Source: an uncultured Pseudanabaenaceae cyanobacterium
GTDB taxonomy: Bacteria; Cyanobacteriota; Cyanobacteriia; PCC-9006; JAAUQQ01
Reading direction: 5' to 3'
Assembly (NCBI GenBank): GCA_938015405.1
Contig: CALLPZ010000118.1
Span: forward strand, 1-7,436
Length of the DNA: 7,436 bases
Both the position numbers and the translations under genes were made by a program. Of the stretch, positions 1 through 7,200 are shown piece by piece (the stretch's first letter is position 1; every line of letters starts with the position of its first letter). Under the pieces are notes generated by a model. That model was given only the letters and a program-made list of their open reading frames with translations. It was not told the DNA's origin and did not search any database.

Positions 1-293
1 GTTGCCTTAGGCACAGCCCCAACCACCATATCTACGCGCTGGCCTCCCTTGAAGACCATTAGGGTCGGGATGCTGCGAATACCATATTGGCTCGCAACAC
101 TTGGGCTCTCATCGGTGTTGACCTTAACAACCTTGACTTGACCGTCGTACTGTTGAGCAATCTCGTCGACCACAGGCGCAACCATGCGGCAGGGGCCACA
201 CCAAGGAGCCCAAAAATCAACGAGAACCGGAAGCTCACTTTCAAGCACTTCCTGCTTGAAATTCGCGTCTGTCACTGGTGCAGCTGCTGACAT
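1..293 (-). CDS. trxA: Thioredoxin (m-type TrxA), 3' end cut by window edge
   Basis: Cytosolic thiol-disulfide oxidoreductase, reduced by thioredoxin reductases and donating electrons to many target enzymes. My translation of the minus strand from the ATG at 293-291 begins MSAAAPVTDANFKQ and runs 97 complete residues to the edge. It shows the active site WCGPC at residues 31-35 preceded by FWAP, the cis-proline in RSIPT (P76), and the C-terminal GGQRVDMVVGAVPK strand-turn-helix region. A normal thioredoxin is about 105-110 residues, so only some ten residues are missing. The start is supported by an AAAAGG ribosome-binding sequence nine bases upstream. The gene lies downstream of guaB3 and yfr1 on the same strand, a neighbourhood conserved in cyanobacteria, but the 834-base spacer suggests its own promoter. 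Family assignment is essentially certain; the m-type label rests on general resemblance and context. Confidence 0.97.
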   Translation of the reverse strand, partial: MSAAAPVTDANFKQEVLESELPVLVDFWAPWCGPCRMVAPVVDEIAQQYDGQVKVVKVNTDESPSVASQYGIRSIPTLMVFKGGQRVDMVVGAVPKA

Positions 294-1127
294 GCTGAAA
301 AACCTTTTCGCCCTTAACTGTCTCAGACTTCTACAATAGCGAATTACTTGCCGTTTGGTAACAGGAGCTAGTCGGTTATTTTCGCTGCCAATAGGTCTCT
401 CTAAAGTAAGCAAAGTCGCTGATAAGGCTGATGTTGACAGAGCTTGGGCTGGGGCTACGCTTGGTAGAATCTAGCTCTTAAATAGGGATTATTAGGCAAG
501 TAAATTTTTATGTGTGAATGATTAGGGGGTGAGAACGGAGAGAGCCGTCTCAGCTTGAACGGTCAAATAGCTTTCGCTTAGCTCTAGATGGCATCCTAGG
601 CCCCTTCCAAGCGCTAGGTCTCAGCCGTCTCTCGCTCTCTGTGATTAGAATCCCCCCTTCGCTCCTTAATTCCCTTACAGATTTACTCGCTCTCGCTGCA
701 GGAGAGCACTGTCTGGGGGCATGTGCCTAGGCAACCGTTAATGCGAGTGAGGTTGTTGACCATATTGACAATCCAGATTGCGAGGATATAGTCGACGGGT
801 CTAGCAGGCTATCCTCAGCTTGAGTTTTAGACTCCTCACGAGACCTCATTGAGTCGTCTTACGGGGGTTCTAGCTCAACAGAAAGGCATGCAACAGGTGT
901 GAGTTGTAATTCTGATTCTAGGAGGCTCCTTAGCCTGCTTGCATTAGGATGGAGCGATTAGCCGTAAGCTTCAATTCATAGTCGCGGACCAATGTTAGGA
1001 AAAAATTATCAAATTCAGGTTATCCTAGCGGCCTAATCAGTCTCAAAATACATCAGAGCCTTCTAGGGCGTTAGATTCTTTGGCTGTGCCTAGCAACTAA
1101 GTATATTTACCAATCGCTAAGCTCCCT
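294..1127. other. Long non-coding spacer between yfr1 and trxA
   Basis: I find no plausible protein gene here: all six frames are broken by frequent stops. No tRNA, tmRNA, RNase P RNA or 6S RNA signature was recognised. What it holds: (a) twelve CTAG tetramers between 368 and 1093, about four times the random expectation; (b) small dyads, namely GAGAACGG/CCGTCTC at 531-551 with one bulge, GCTCTC/GAGAGC at 689-707 and AGGCT/AGCCT at 923-936; (c) the 9-bp direct repeat AGCCGTCTC at 543-551 and 623-631, and CTCGCTCTC at 631-639 and 686-694; (d) a distant 9-bp inverted repeat AGCAGGCTA/TAGCCTGCT (803-811, 931-939) enclosing a copy of ACTCCTCAC. The trxA promoter must lie here unless trxA is read from upstream, but I could not pick a convincing -35/-10 pair. 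Confidence 0.7.
303..308 (-). promoter_or_regulatory. Ribosome-binding site of trxA
   Basis: The minus strand reads AAAAGG, then nine bases, then the ATG of trxA. The partial Shine-Dalgarno match at good spacing supports the start chosen for the thioredoxin. Confidence 0.6.
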
Positions 1128-1161
1128 AAACGAAGAAACGCCTGGACTTAAAGCCCAGGCG
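1128..1161 (-). terminator. Rho-independent terminator forming the 3' end of Yfr1
   Basis: On the minus strand the arms CGCCTGGG and TCCAGGCG (one G-U pair) enclose the loop CTTTAAG and are followed by the U-rich tail TTTCTTCGTTT. On the plus strand no T-run follows, so it is a one-directional signal serving yfr1 and any read-through from guaB3. Confidence 0.85.
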
Positions 1162-1202
1162 CAGTGTGGTGTGAGGAGTGAACAGAGATTTTCATCTCCG
1201 CT
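1128..1202 (-). ncRNA. yfr1: Small regulatory RNA Yfr1
   Basis: Yfr1 is a short trans-acting sRNA found across cyanobacteria. It is reported to be needed for growth under stress in Synechococcus and to pair with outer-membrane-protein mRNAs in Prochlorococcus. All its parts are visible on the minus strand: a 5' hairpin CGGAGAT-GAAA-ATCTCTG (1200-1183); an unpaired stretch carrying the invariant 11-mer ACTCCTCACAC (1179-1169) followed by CACACTGC; and a 3' GC-rich hairpin (1161-1139) followed by TTTCTTCGTTT (1138-1128). The predicted length is about 75 nt, close to the usual 55-70. A TACAAT box sits seven bases before the proposed 5' end. The position between guaB-type and trxA genes is the one known for Yfr1 in many cyanobacteria. 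The exact ends are inferred from the -10 box and terminator. Confidence 0.92.
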
Positions 1203-1208
1203 CAACTT

Positions 1209-1214
1209 ATTGTA
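1209..1214 (-). promoter_or_regulatory. -10 box of the yfr1 promoter
   Basis: The minus strand reads TACAAT (five of six matches to TATAAT), which would place the transcription start at about 1202-1201, directly before the 5' hairpin of Yfr1. No clear -35 hexamer lies 16-19 bases upstream, which is common in cyanobacterial promoters. Confidence 0.6.
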
Positions 1215-1301
1215 GATCCATCGTATGGGGTTCGTGGCAGGATGTCACGTATACCAGGGCATAAATTCCACAATCCCCAAACTGGGATGAAGGTCTTGCA
1301 A

Positions 1302-1333
1302 TGCCGAGTAACGAAGCGTTAAGTTACTCGGCA
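1302..1333 (-). terminator. Stem-loop just after guaB3, probable 3'-end structure
   Basis: A perfect 11-bp inverted repeat, TGCCGAGTAAC (1302-1312) and GTTACTCGGCA (1323-1333), with a 10-base loop begins 19 bases beyond the guaB3 stop. An alternative inner hairpin TAACG-AAG-CGTTA competes with it. Neither side carries a proper T-run (the minus strand continues TTGCAAGACC), so it may be a weak terminator or an mRNA 3'-end stabiliser rather than a classic intrinsic terminator. Confidence 0.5.
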
Positions 1334-1352
1334 AATTGCGTCGATTTTAGGC

Positions 1353-2519
1353 CTATTTGCCCATTCCTAGTTGCTGTGCCTTCTGGTACACCTTGCCTTC
1401 GGTGAGCAGAGAGGGAGCAATGACGACATCAACCTGTTGCATCTCTTTAATGGTTTTGGCGCCCAAGGTCCCCATGCTGGTCTGCAAGGCTCCCAAGAAG
1501 TTGTGGGTACCATCGTCGAGTTTGGCAGGACCGCGCAGAATTTGCTCCAAGCTGCCAGTTGTGCCGACACGAATGCGAGTGCCTCGGGGCAGAACAGGGC
1601 TAGGCGTTGCCATCCCCCAGTGGAAACCGCGACCCGGTGCTTCTGCAGAGCGGGCAAAGGGCGAGCCAATCATGACGCCATCGGCACCACAGGCAATGCA
1701 TTTGCAAATGTCACCACCAGTGACCAAACCACCATCCGCAATGATAGTGACGTAGCGGCCAGTCTCACGCTGATAATCATCGCGAGCAGCGGCACAATCT
1801 GCCACTGCAGTTGCTTGGGGAACACCGACGCCAAGTACACCGCGAGAGGTGCAAGCTGCACCGGGGCCGATACCCACCATTACGGCAGATGCGCCAGCTT
1901 TCATCAGCTTCATGGCAACGTCATAGGTGACGCAGTTGCCCAAGGCCACGGGCATGGGCATTTCTTCACAGAACTGTGCCAAGTCCAGGGGCGATACACC
2001 TTCAGGAGAAAGGTGGTCGGTGGAAACGACAGTGGCCTGAATAAAGACAAGATCTGCCCCGGCTTCGGCTACCGCTTTCCCATATTTGGCAGCACCCACG
2101 GGAGTTAAGCTTACAGCAGCGACACCGCCCTGCTGTTTAATCTCCTGAATGCGCTTCTTGATCAACTCGGGTTGGACCGGAGTTGAATAGATTTCTTGCA
2201 TGAGGGGGACGAATTCGTCCTTGCCGACCGCAGCAATACGATCCAACACAGGGTTGGGATCTTCGTAGCGAGTCTGAATGCCTTCTAGGTTGAGAACCCC
2301 TAGGGCACCCAGCTCAGAAAGTTTGACCGCCATGCCAACGTCAACAACGCCGTCCATAGCACTGGCGATGATGGGAATCTCCCGCTCGACGCCGCCAATT
2401 GTCCAACGCGTGTCTGCTAAGGCTGGGTCCAAGGTCACCTGACCTGGCACCAGCGCAATTTCATCAAATCCGTAGGCTCTACGAGCCGTTTTGCCTTTAC
2501 CCAGTTGGATATCCACCAC
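1353..2519 (-). CDS. guaB3: GuaB3-type IMP dehydrogenase family protein (no CBS domains)
   Basis: A cytosolic TIM-barrel enzyme of the IMP dehydrogenase/GMP reductase superfamily. IMP dehydrogenases oxidise IMP to XMP with NAD+, the committed step of GMP synthesis. The 388-residue protein begins with the family's basic motif GKGKTARRAYGFDEIALVPG, keeps IPIIASAMDGV near residues 48-58, and has the catalytic-loop cysteine C223 in GIGPGAACTSRG and the phosphate-binding ADGG at 261-264. It is about 100 residues shorter than ordinary IMPDH because the paired CBS regulatory insert after the second strand is absent, which defines GuaB3. I recall that a cyanobacterial GuaB3 has been described as an active IMPDH. 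The start is unusual: two adjacent GTG codons (2519 and 2516) follow an in-frame TGA at 2525-2523, and there is no ATG before M55. The second GTG would give fMDIQLGKGK, resembling homologues. It is followed by yfr1 and trxA. Dehydrogenase versus reductase activity cannot be read from sequence alone. Confidence 0.95.
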   Translation of the reverse strand: MVDIQLGKGKTARRAYGFDEIALVPGQVTLDPALADTRWTIGGVEREIPIIASAMDGVVDVGMAVKLSELGALGVLNLEGIQTRYEDPNPVLDRIAAVGKDEFVPLMQEIYSTPVQPELIKKRIQEIKQQGGVAAVSLTPVGAAKYGKAVAEAGADLVFIQATVVSTDHLSPEGVSPLDLAQFCEEMPMPVALGNCVTYDVAMKLMKAGASAVMVGIGPGAACTSRGVLGVGVPQATAVADCAAARDDYQRETGRYVTIIADGGLVTGGDICKCIACGADGVMIGSPFARSAEAPGRGFHWGMATPSPVLPRGTRIRVGTTGSLEQILRGPAKLDDGTHNFLGALQTSMGTLGAKTIKEMQQVDVVIAPSLLTEGKVYQKAQQLGMGK

Positions 2520-2866
2520 GCGTCAATTCCGAGACTCTAGTAGAGCTAGCCTATCAAAGTCTGGGATAAGTGCGATCGCCAGCAGAAAATGCCGTCTTTC
2601 TGAGGGAGAGAAGACAGCGAGTCGCCAATGATTTTTCGTACCGTTGGTGCAATTGTGCTTTCAGGCGATTGCCCTAGGCATGATTGGCTAACGGAAACGC
2701 AACCTTCCGTAATGTCGTGAGACAGAAGTTACCTTAAACACTTCGTTAACGTTCCGCCTAGATAATAAAGAACGGTTTAGAGTGCGCTTTGAAAAACACA
2801 GATTTTATTAATATTTCTTGATGGGTTCATACCTGGAGCCCGTTCGCGAAATTATGCTGATTGCCT

Positions 2867-2949
2867 AAACCATCGAGTCTGGCCCATGCCACACCACCGT
2901 CGGGTGTGGCCTCATCTCGGTAGCTTCGGAATGTCTTAATCGATGGTTT
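2867..2949. other. Strong nested dyad: candidate structured RNA or small palindromic element
   Basis: A perfect 10-bp inverted repeat AAACCATCGA (2867-2876) and TCGATGGTTT (2940-2949) closes a 63-base interior. That interior contains a perfect 8-bp GC-rich hairpin GCCACACC-ACCGTCG-GGTGTGGC (2888-2910) and a weaker stem CAT.TCGG/TCGG.ATG around 2912-2933. Together this folds as a three-way junction. It lies about 250 bases upstream of the permease and about 350 bases upstream of guaB3, so it could be a 5'-leader element of either, an independent RNA, or a miniature repeat. No T-run follows on either strand, and it lacks tRNA features. I do not recognise it as a known riboswitch. Confidence 0.5.
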
Positions 2950-3121
2950 GCACTCCAGATGCTGAGGCGAAGCCGTGGTATCTACAGTGAAACGCTGAGT
3001 TACAACAGCCCGTGCACCAGCCCTCTCAACCCAAAATTCGAGGGGAGAGTCAGGATTGAAGCAATCGGTCTATTAATATGCTGCTCATCGGTAATTGTCC
3101 TGCCTGGCAGTGACTTTAGGG

Positions 3122-3135
3122 CGGGCGATCGCCCG
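3122..3135. repeat. 14-bp palindrome around a HIP1 octamer
   Basis: CGGGCGATCGCCCG is a perfect palindrome with the cyanobacterial HIP1 octamer GCGATCGC at its centre. The other HIP1 copies in the window begin at 2572, 3218, 4331, 5339 and 6577. All six lie in the right two thirds; none is found in the trxA-yfr1-guaB3 portion. Confidence 0.85.
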
Positions 3136-3197
3136 ATAGAACGAGCGATGGGAGCATTGCGCCCTAGAATGTGGGGTGCTGATAGCGCAACATTCCT

Positions 3198-4082
3198 ATG
3201 GCTCCGGTGCAAGCTGGGCGATCGCAGTCTCGATTTGCCCCCCTGTTTCAACCCAATCTTTCCGCGCGACTGACTCTCATTGGGCTAGTCATTACCCTGG
3301 GATTCATTTTGCTGGCGATTCTGGCGCCCTTGCTCCAGTCCTGGGGGGTGATCCAAGATCCGACGGCATCCTTGATTAACCCGATCCATGCTGCGCCTTC
3401 GGCAGAACATTGGTTTGGCACCAGCCGCGAAGGGTATGACGTTTTTGCCCGCACGCTGTTTGGCACCCAAGTCGCCCTAAAGGTCGTGCTGCTGGCCACG
3501 GCAATGAGCCTCATTATTGGGGTTCCCCTCGGCTTGCTGAGCGGCTATTTGGGTGGATGGGTGGATCGCATTCTGCTCTTTTTGATGGATACGCTCTATA
3601 CCCTGCCGGGGTTGTTGCTGTCCGTCACCTTGGCTTTTGTGGTGGGGCGAGGCTTGCTCAATGCGGCCTTGGCGCTCTGTGTTGCCTATGTGCCCCAGTA
3701 TTACCGGGTAGTGCGCAACCAAACGGTGAGCGTCAAGTCTGAATTATTTGTCGAAGCAGCCCAGGCCATGGGGGCTTCAACGCCGCGCATCCTCAGTAAG
3801 TATCTCTTTCTCAATGTGATTCCCAGCGTGCCCGTGTTGTTTACCCTGAATGCTGCCGATGCAGTGTTGGTGTTGGGTGGACTGGGCTTCTTAGGCTTGG
3901 GGCTTCCGGCTGAGACGCCGGAGTGGGGCCATGATTTGCAACAAGCTTTGGATGCTCTGCCGACGGGGATTTGGTGGACGGCGCTGTTCCCCGGTTTGGC
4001 TCTGACAGCGATGGTGGTGGGCCTGTCCTTGCTGGGCGAAGGTTTGAATGAATGGTTGAACCCTAAAGGCGATTTGGTCTAA
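3198..4082 (+). CDS. ABC transporter permease, DppC/OppC (peptide/nickel) family
   Basis: An inner-membrane permease half of a binding-protein-dependent importer, of the family that handles peptides, nickel and related solutes. The 294-residue length is normal. In order: a short cytoplasmic N-terminus, TM1 at about 25-46, the DppC-type periplasmic motif HWFGTSREGYDVFARTLFG (71-89, matching the usual LGTD..GRDV), TM2 near 92-113, TM3-TM4 near 130-168, the ATPase-docking EAA loop EAAQAMGASTPRILSKY (186-202), then TM5 and TM6, ending ...LNPKGDLV. The ATG at 3198 is preceded by an in-frame TAG at 3183-3185 and no better start follows, although no good Shine-Dalgarno is seen. No DppB partner, ATPase or solute-binding protein is adjacent, so the substrate is unknown. 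The next gene on the strand is the kinase-like gene, 157 bases away and apparently unrelated. Confidence 0.93.
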   Translation: MAPVQAGRSQSRFAPLFQPNLSARLTLIGLVITLGFILLAILAPLLQSWGVIQDPTASLINPIHAAPSAEHWFGTSREGYDVFARTLFGTQVALKVVLLATAMSLIIGVPLGLLSGYLGGWVDRILLFLMDTLYTLPGLLLSVTLAFVVGRGLLNAALALCVAYVPQYYRVVRNQTVSVKSELFVEAAQAMGASTPRILSKYLFLNVIPSVPVLFTLNAADAVLVLGGLGFLGLGLPAETPEWGHDLQQALDALPTGIWWTALFPGLALTAMVVGLSLLGEGLNEWLNPKGDLV

Positions 4083-4118
4083 GGGGAAAACCAGGGATAT
4101 ATACGCGAATGACAAACT

Positions 4119-4130
4119 AGACTGCAGTCT
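4119..4130. repeat. Perfect 12-bp palindrome after the permease gene
   Basis: AGACTGCAGTCT is self-complementary over all 12 bases, 37 bases after the permease stop. It could be a protein-binding site or a loopless cruciform. No T-run follows, so it is not a convincing terminator. Confidence 0.4.
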
Positions 4131-4187
4131 CAAAAATCCGGCAACTCACCCATAGCTCAGCTTCTGATTCGGGGAATAACTAGAGTT

Positions 4188-4231
4188 AAGAACCCCTCTG
4201 TCAGGTGCAACTGCGCTCTCGGGTCTTTTTT
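4188..4231 (+). terminator. Possible terminator or attenuator abutting the start of the kinase-like gene
   Basis: AAGAACCC (4188-4195) can pair with GGGTCTT (4221-4227), leaving one bulged A, around an interior that can form the small stem GTGC-AACT-GCGC (4205-4216). Six T residues (4226-4231) end only eight bases before the ATG at 4240. The stem is weak and its base overlaps the T-run. It could end the permease transcript, or act on the kinase-like gene itself. Confidence 0.3.
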
Positions 4232-4239
4232 GCCGAATT

Positions 4240-7200
4240 ATGATCTACTGCCCTAACGCTGACTGTGCCAAGCCTCGTAATAGCCAACGAGCGAGCTTCT
4301 GTTCCCATTGTGGGACGCCATTGAAAATTGGCGATCGCTTTTTGCTGACAGAGCCTTTAGAAGATTTTTATCAGTCATTCCTGGCAGTGGATGAGCATTT
4401 GCCCTCCCGCTCTCGCTGCATGGTGCTCCATCGGGGGCAGCTGTTGGAGACCCAGGGCTGGACCTCTGACCAATTAGCGCGGTTGGAATACTTGGGCAAT
4501 CAGGGACATTTGCCCCGGCTAATGGCCTTGCTCGACTGTCCCCAACCGAAGGGCAGTTCAACCAAGCCAGGGAAGTTGCTGGCCCATGCTTGGATTGGCG
4601 GGGCCAGTCTGGCCCATCGCTTGGAGCAGGAGGGCGCGATTGATGAATTGACCCTGCGCCAATATCTACATGAAATCCTGGCAGACCTGATACAAATTCA
4701 TGACCAGGGCTTTATCCATGGCGATATTCGTCCTGGAACGCTGGTCCAGCGCAGTCGTGACCAACGCCTTCTCGCTGTCAGCTATCGGGAAATTGCTCCC
4801 ATGACGGAGAGCTTGGTGTCGAGTCAGGGTCAGCCCCAGGATTTACAGGTGCTGCAATATTGGGCACCTGAACGTAAATTGGGCCAACCAGTTCCGGCAA
4901 GCGACCTTTATAGCTTAGGGGTCAGTGCAATTCAGCTGCTGACAGGCCAGCCCCTAGAGCAGTTGTTCGATGTGGCGGAGGACTGCTGGTGCTGGGAAGA
5001 CAGCCTAGACAGTGAGATTAGTGAAGGTTTGCGGGCCCTGCTCAATGCCATGTTGGAGCGGGCCACACGTCGTCGCTATGGCAGTGCAGTGGATGTGTTG
5101 CGAGATCTAGCCCATCTGGATGACCTCTCGAAGCTGGCAGATTTAGCTGAACCCATTGCTCCGCTTCAGCCCGAATTGGCTGGGGATGTGCGGCAACAGG
5201 GCGAAGACGCAAAAAAGTATGAGCCCCTTACAAAGCATGCCTCACAGGATACGACTGCTGAGCTGAAAGAGAGTGAGATTGAAACGCTGCCGCTGCAAGC
5301 GTTGGAAGCGTCTCATCATGCTGAGGCGGATGGGACTGGCGATCGCCCTCCCATCGGGAATGCCTTAACTGATGCTCCCCCAGATGTCGCCGTGGCCCTA
5401 GAGCAAATGGTGATGTATGGGCAATCAGCAGCGAAGAAAGTTCAAGCGGAAGAATCCCCAACGGAACAGTCCCAATCAGAACAGTCCCAATCAGAGCAGC
5501 CCTTACAAGCCGCCATCCTGGCTGATATTAATCAGGATGCTGTGTCGCCATCGACAACTGCCCAAGCTGAAGAGCAGCAGTTGGAGGGGGGCTCTAATTC
5601 ACCCACTGCGTCCCAGGATGCGGCGGTGACGATAGGAGAAGAGAGTTCATCCCCTTCGGTTAAAGCTACTGATGGGGAAACGTTACCCGAATCATCTGCT
5701 GCGGTAGATGATTCTCAGCCTCCAGAGGGGGCTGTTGTGGATTCTGCCGTGCTTCCTGGCGTCTCCGCTTCCAACAAGGCCTCTGCACCAGAGGAATTGG
5801 AAACGCTCAATCTAGAGCAAATCACCCAGGCGGGGGCTCAGTCCTCTAACGTGCCTTTGGCCGCAGCGACTCATCCTGTTGAAGAGACAGAGGTCCCAAG
5901 CCCAGTCCTCCAAGAATCTCGCGATGAAGAGCCTCGCGATGAGGAATCTCGCAGTGCATCCTTATCTCCGGCTGATAGCTTGGAAGCAGCGTCCGAGGAG
6001 TCGACTGAATCGGAGCTAGAATCTGCGCGCCATCGGTCTAGCCAGAACACTCGAAAGCTGATTGCTCGGGTATTGGATAATCCCCTGGCGATTTCCATTG
6101 GCAGTTTGGTGCAGCAGCTGGCCCATCGCCATGGGGAGCAAAGCAGTGGTTACCGGCCCTGGGAGATCATGCAATCCCTAAAGCAGCTCAAGCGCACCGA
6201 AGATAACCAGGTCGCTTTTTCGCTGCAGCTATTGGAGATGGCCGATTTTTACCGTGAGCAGGTGCGCCAAGGCCACCGTGATCTGCGCCATCTCACCATT
6301 GCCATTGTTTCCTATGAGCAGGTGCTGAGGGGCTTGGTTCATAGCCATGAACAATGGCCGGGAGTGTGCCATGACTTGGGGCGGATGTATCTGGATTTGA
6401 GTCGCCAGCACCCCAGCTATCGCATGGCTTGCCTGGAGCGATCGGTGTTGACCTATCAGCGAGGATTGGAGCAAGAGGCTATTGATAATGGCATTTATCT
6501 TGAGCTTCAAAATCAATTGGGTGAGGCCTATGGCATGTTGGCTGCCAATCAACAGCCAGTCCAAAATTGGCAGGGGGCGATCGCGGCTTATCAAGCAGCC
6601 TTAGCGGTCTGTCCTGCTGATGCATCGGCGACCACTGATGCGGATGAGCCGGATCGCAATGAGCGCCATGGTGCGATCCAAAATAACCTGGGCACGGCTC
6701 TGTGGAATCTCTCGCTCCACTGCCCTGAGGTCGAGGCTTCAAGCCATCTGCAGCGGGCAATTTCAGCTTATAACGCTGCCCTGGCCCATCATGATCCCGA
6801 TGCTGATCCAGTTCGTTTTGGCATGATTCAAAACAACCTGGGCACGGCTTATCTGAATTTGGCCCAGAGTGAAAAATCCATTGACTTGCTGCGCTTAGCT
6901 ACGGGGACTTACCAAGTGGCGTTGATGTATCGCAAGCGCAATGAAGTTCCCTTGGCCCATGCAGCAACTCAAAATAATTTTGGGGCCGCTAGTTTGCAGT
7001 TAGCTTGTCATAACTACGCTGATCCTCAGACCCAGCGTGAGTCTTTGGAGCAGAGTATTGTTGCCTATGATGCGACGCTTAAGTTGGTGGGCGAACTCTC
7101 TGCAGTGGGGGCGATGTCTTTTGGTTTTGACCCGGCAGCAAGCCGACTCAATTTGGCTTTAGCTCATCAGCGGTTGGGTTGTTTGGCGGAGGGATACGAT

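Larger units (their letters stand above)
2520..3197. other. Divergent intergenic region between guaB3 and the permease gene
   Basis: This region must carry the promoters of guaB3 (minus) and of the permease gene (plus). Visible elements are the short dyad CTCTA-G-TAGAG (2535-2545) just upstream of guaB3; a HIP1 site at 2572-2579; a bulged hairpin GTCTTTCT/AGAGAAGAC (2594-2615); the hairpin ACGGAA/TTCCGT (2691-2710); an AT-rich stretch at 2760-2820 with a TATTAT box on the minus strand (2767-2762) and TTGAAA on the plus strand (2789-2794); the large dyad at 2867-2949 (own entry); and a HIP1-centred palindrome at 3122-3135. None of the promoter guesses has both hexamers at proper spacing. I see no credible protein gene. 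Confidence 0.65.

Noticed and set aside
59..244. Short minus-strand ORF inside trxA
   Set aside because: It is in a different frame from the clear thioredoxin reading frame and has no domain.
1371..2108. 245-codon ORF on the plus strand opposite guaB3
   Set aside because: It is an antisense shadow of a well-conserved enzyme gene, with H/G/T/N-rich composition typical of reverse-frame translation.
2535..2545. CTCTA-G-TAGAG dyad as a guaB3 operator
   Set aside because: Only 5-bp arms and no known regulator site matched; too weak to list as a regulatory site.
2789..2817. Plus-strand promoter TTGAAA with 17-base spacer
   Set aside because: The hexamer at the right spacing is TATTTC (only three of six matches); the better AT-rich hexamers are at 11-14 bases spacing.
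2821..2868. 15-codon ORF (begins MGSYLEPVREIM) ending at the large dyad, possible leader peptide
   Set aside because: No Shine-Dalgarno, no runs of regulatory codons, no following terminator; a short ORF like this is expected by chance.
2867..2949. tRNA-like cloverleaf
   Set aside because: The outer stem is 10 bp rather than 7, there is no TPsiC-like GGTTCRA sequence, and no plausible anticodon arm.
2959..3273. 104-codon plus-strand ORF
   Set aside because: It overlaps the first 76 bases of the permease gene in another frame, runs through HIP1 sites, has no ribosome-binding site and encodes no recognisable domain.
4239..4244. TATGAT -10-like box overlapping the start codon of the kinase-like gene
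   Set aside because: A transcript from it would begin inside the zinc-ribbon codons, and no -35 lies upstream.
6479..6760. Minus-strand ORF and other reverse-frame ORFs within the TPR-like region
   Set aside because: The plus frame is open for more than 1000 codons with clear repeat periodicity; these are shadows.
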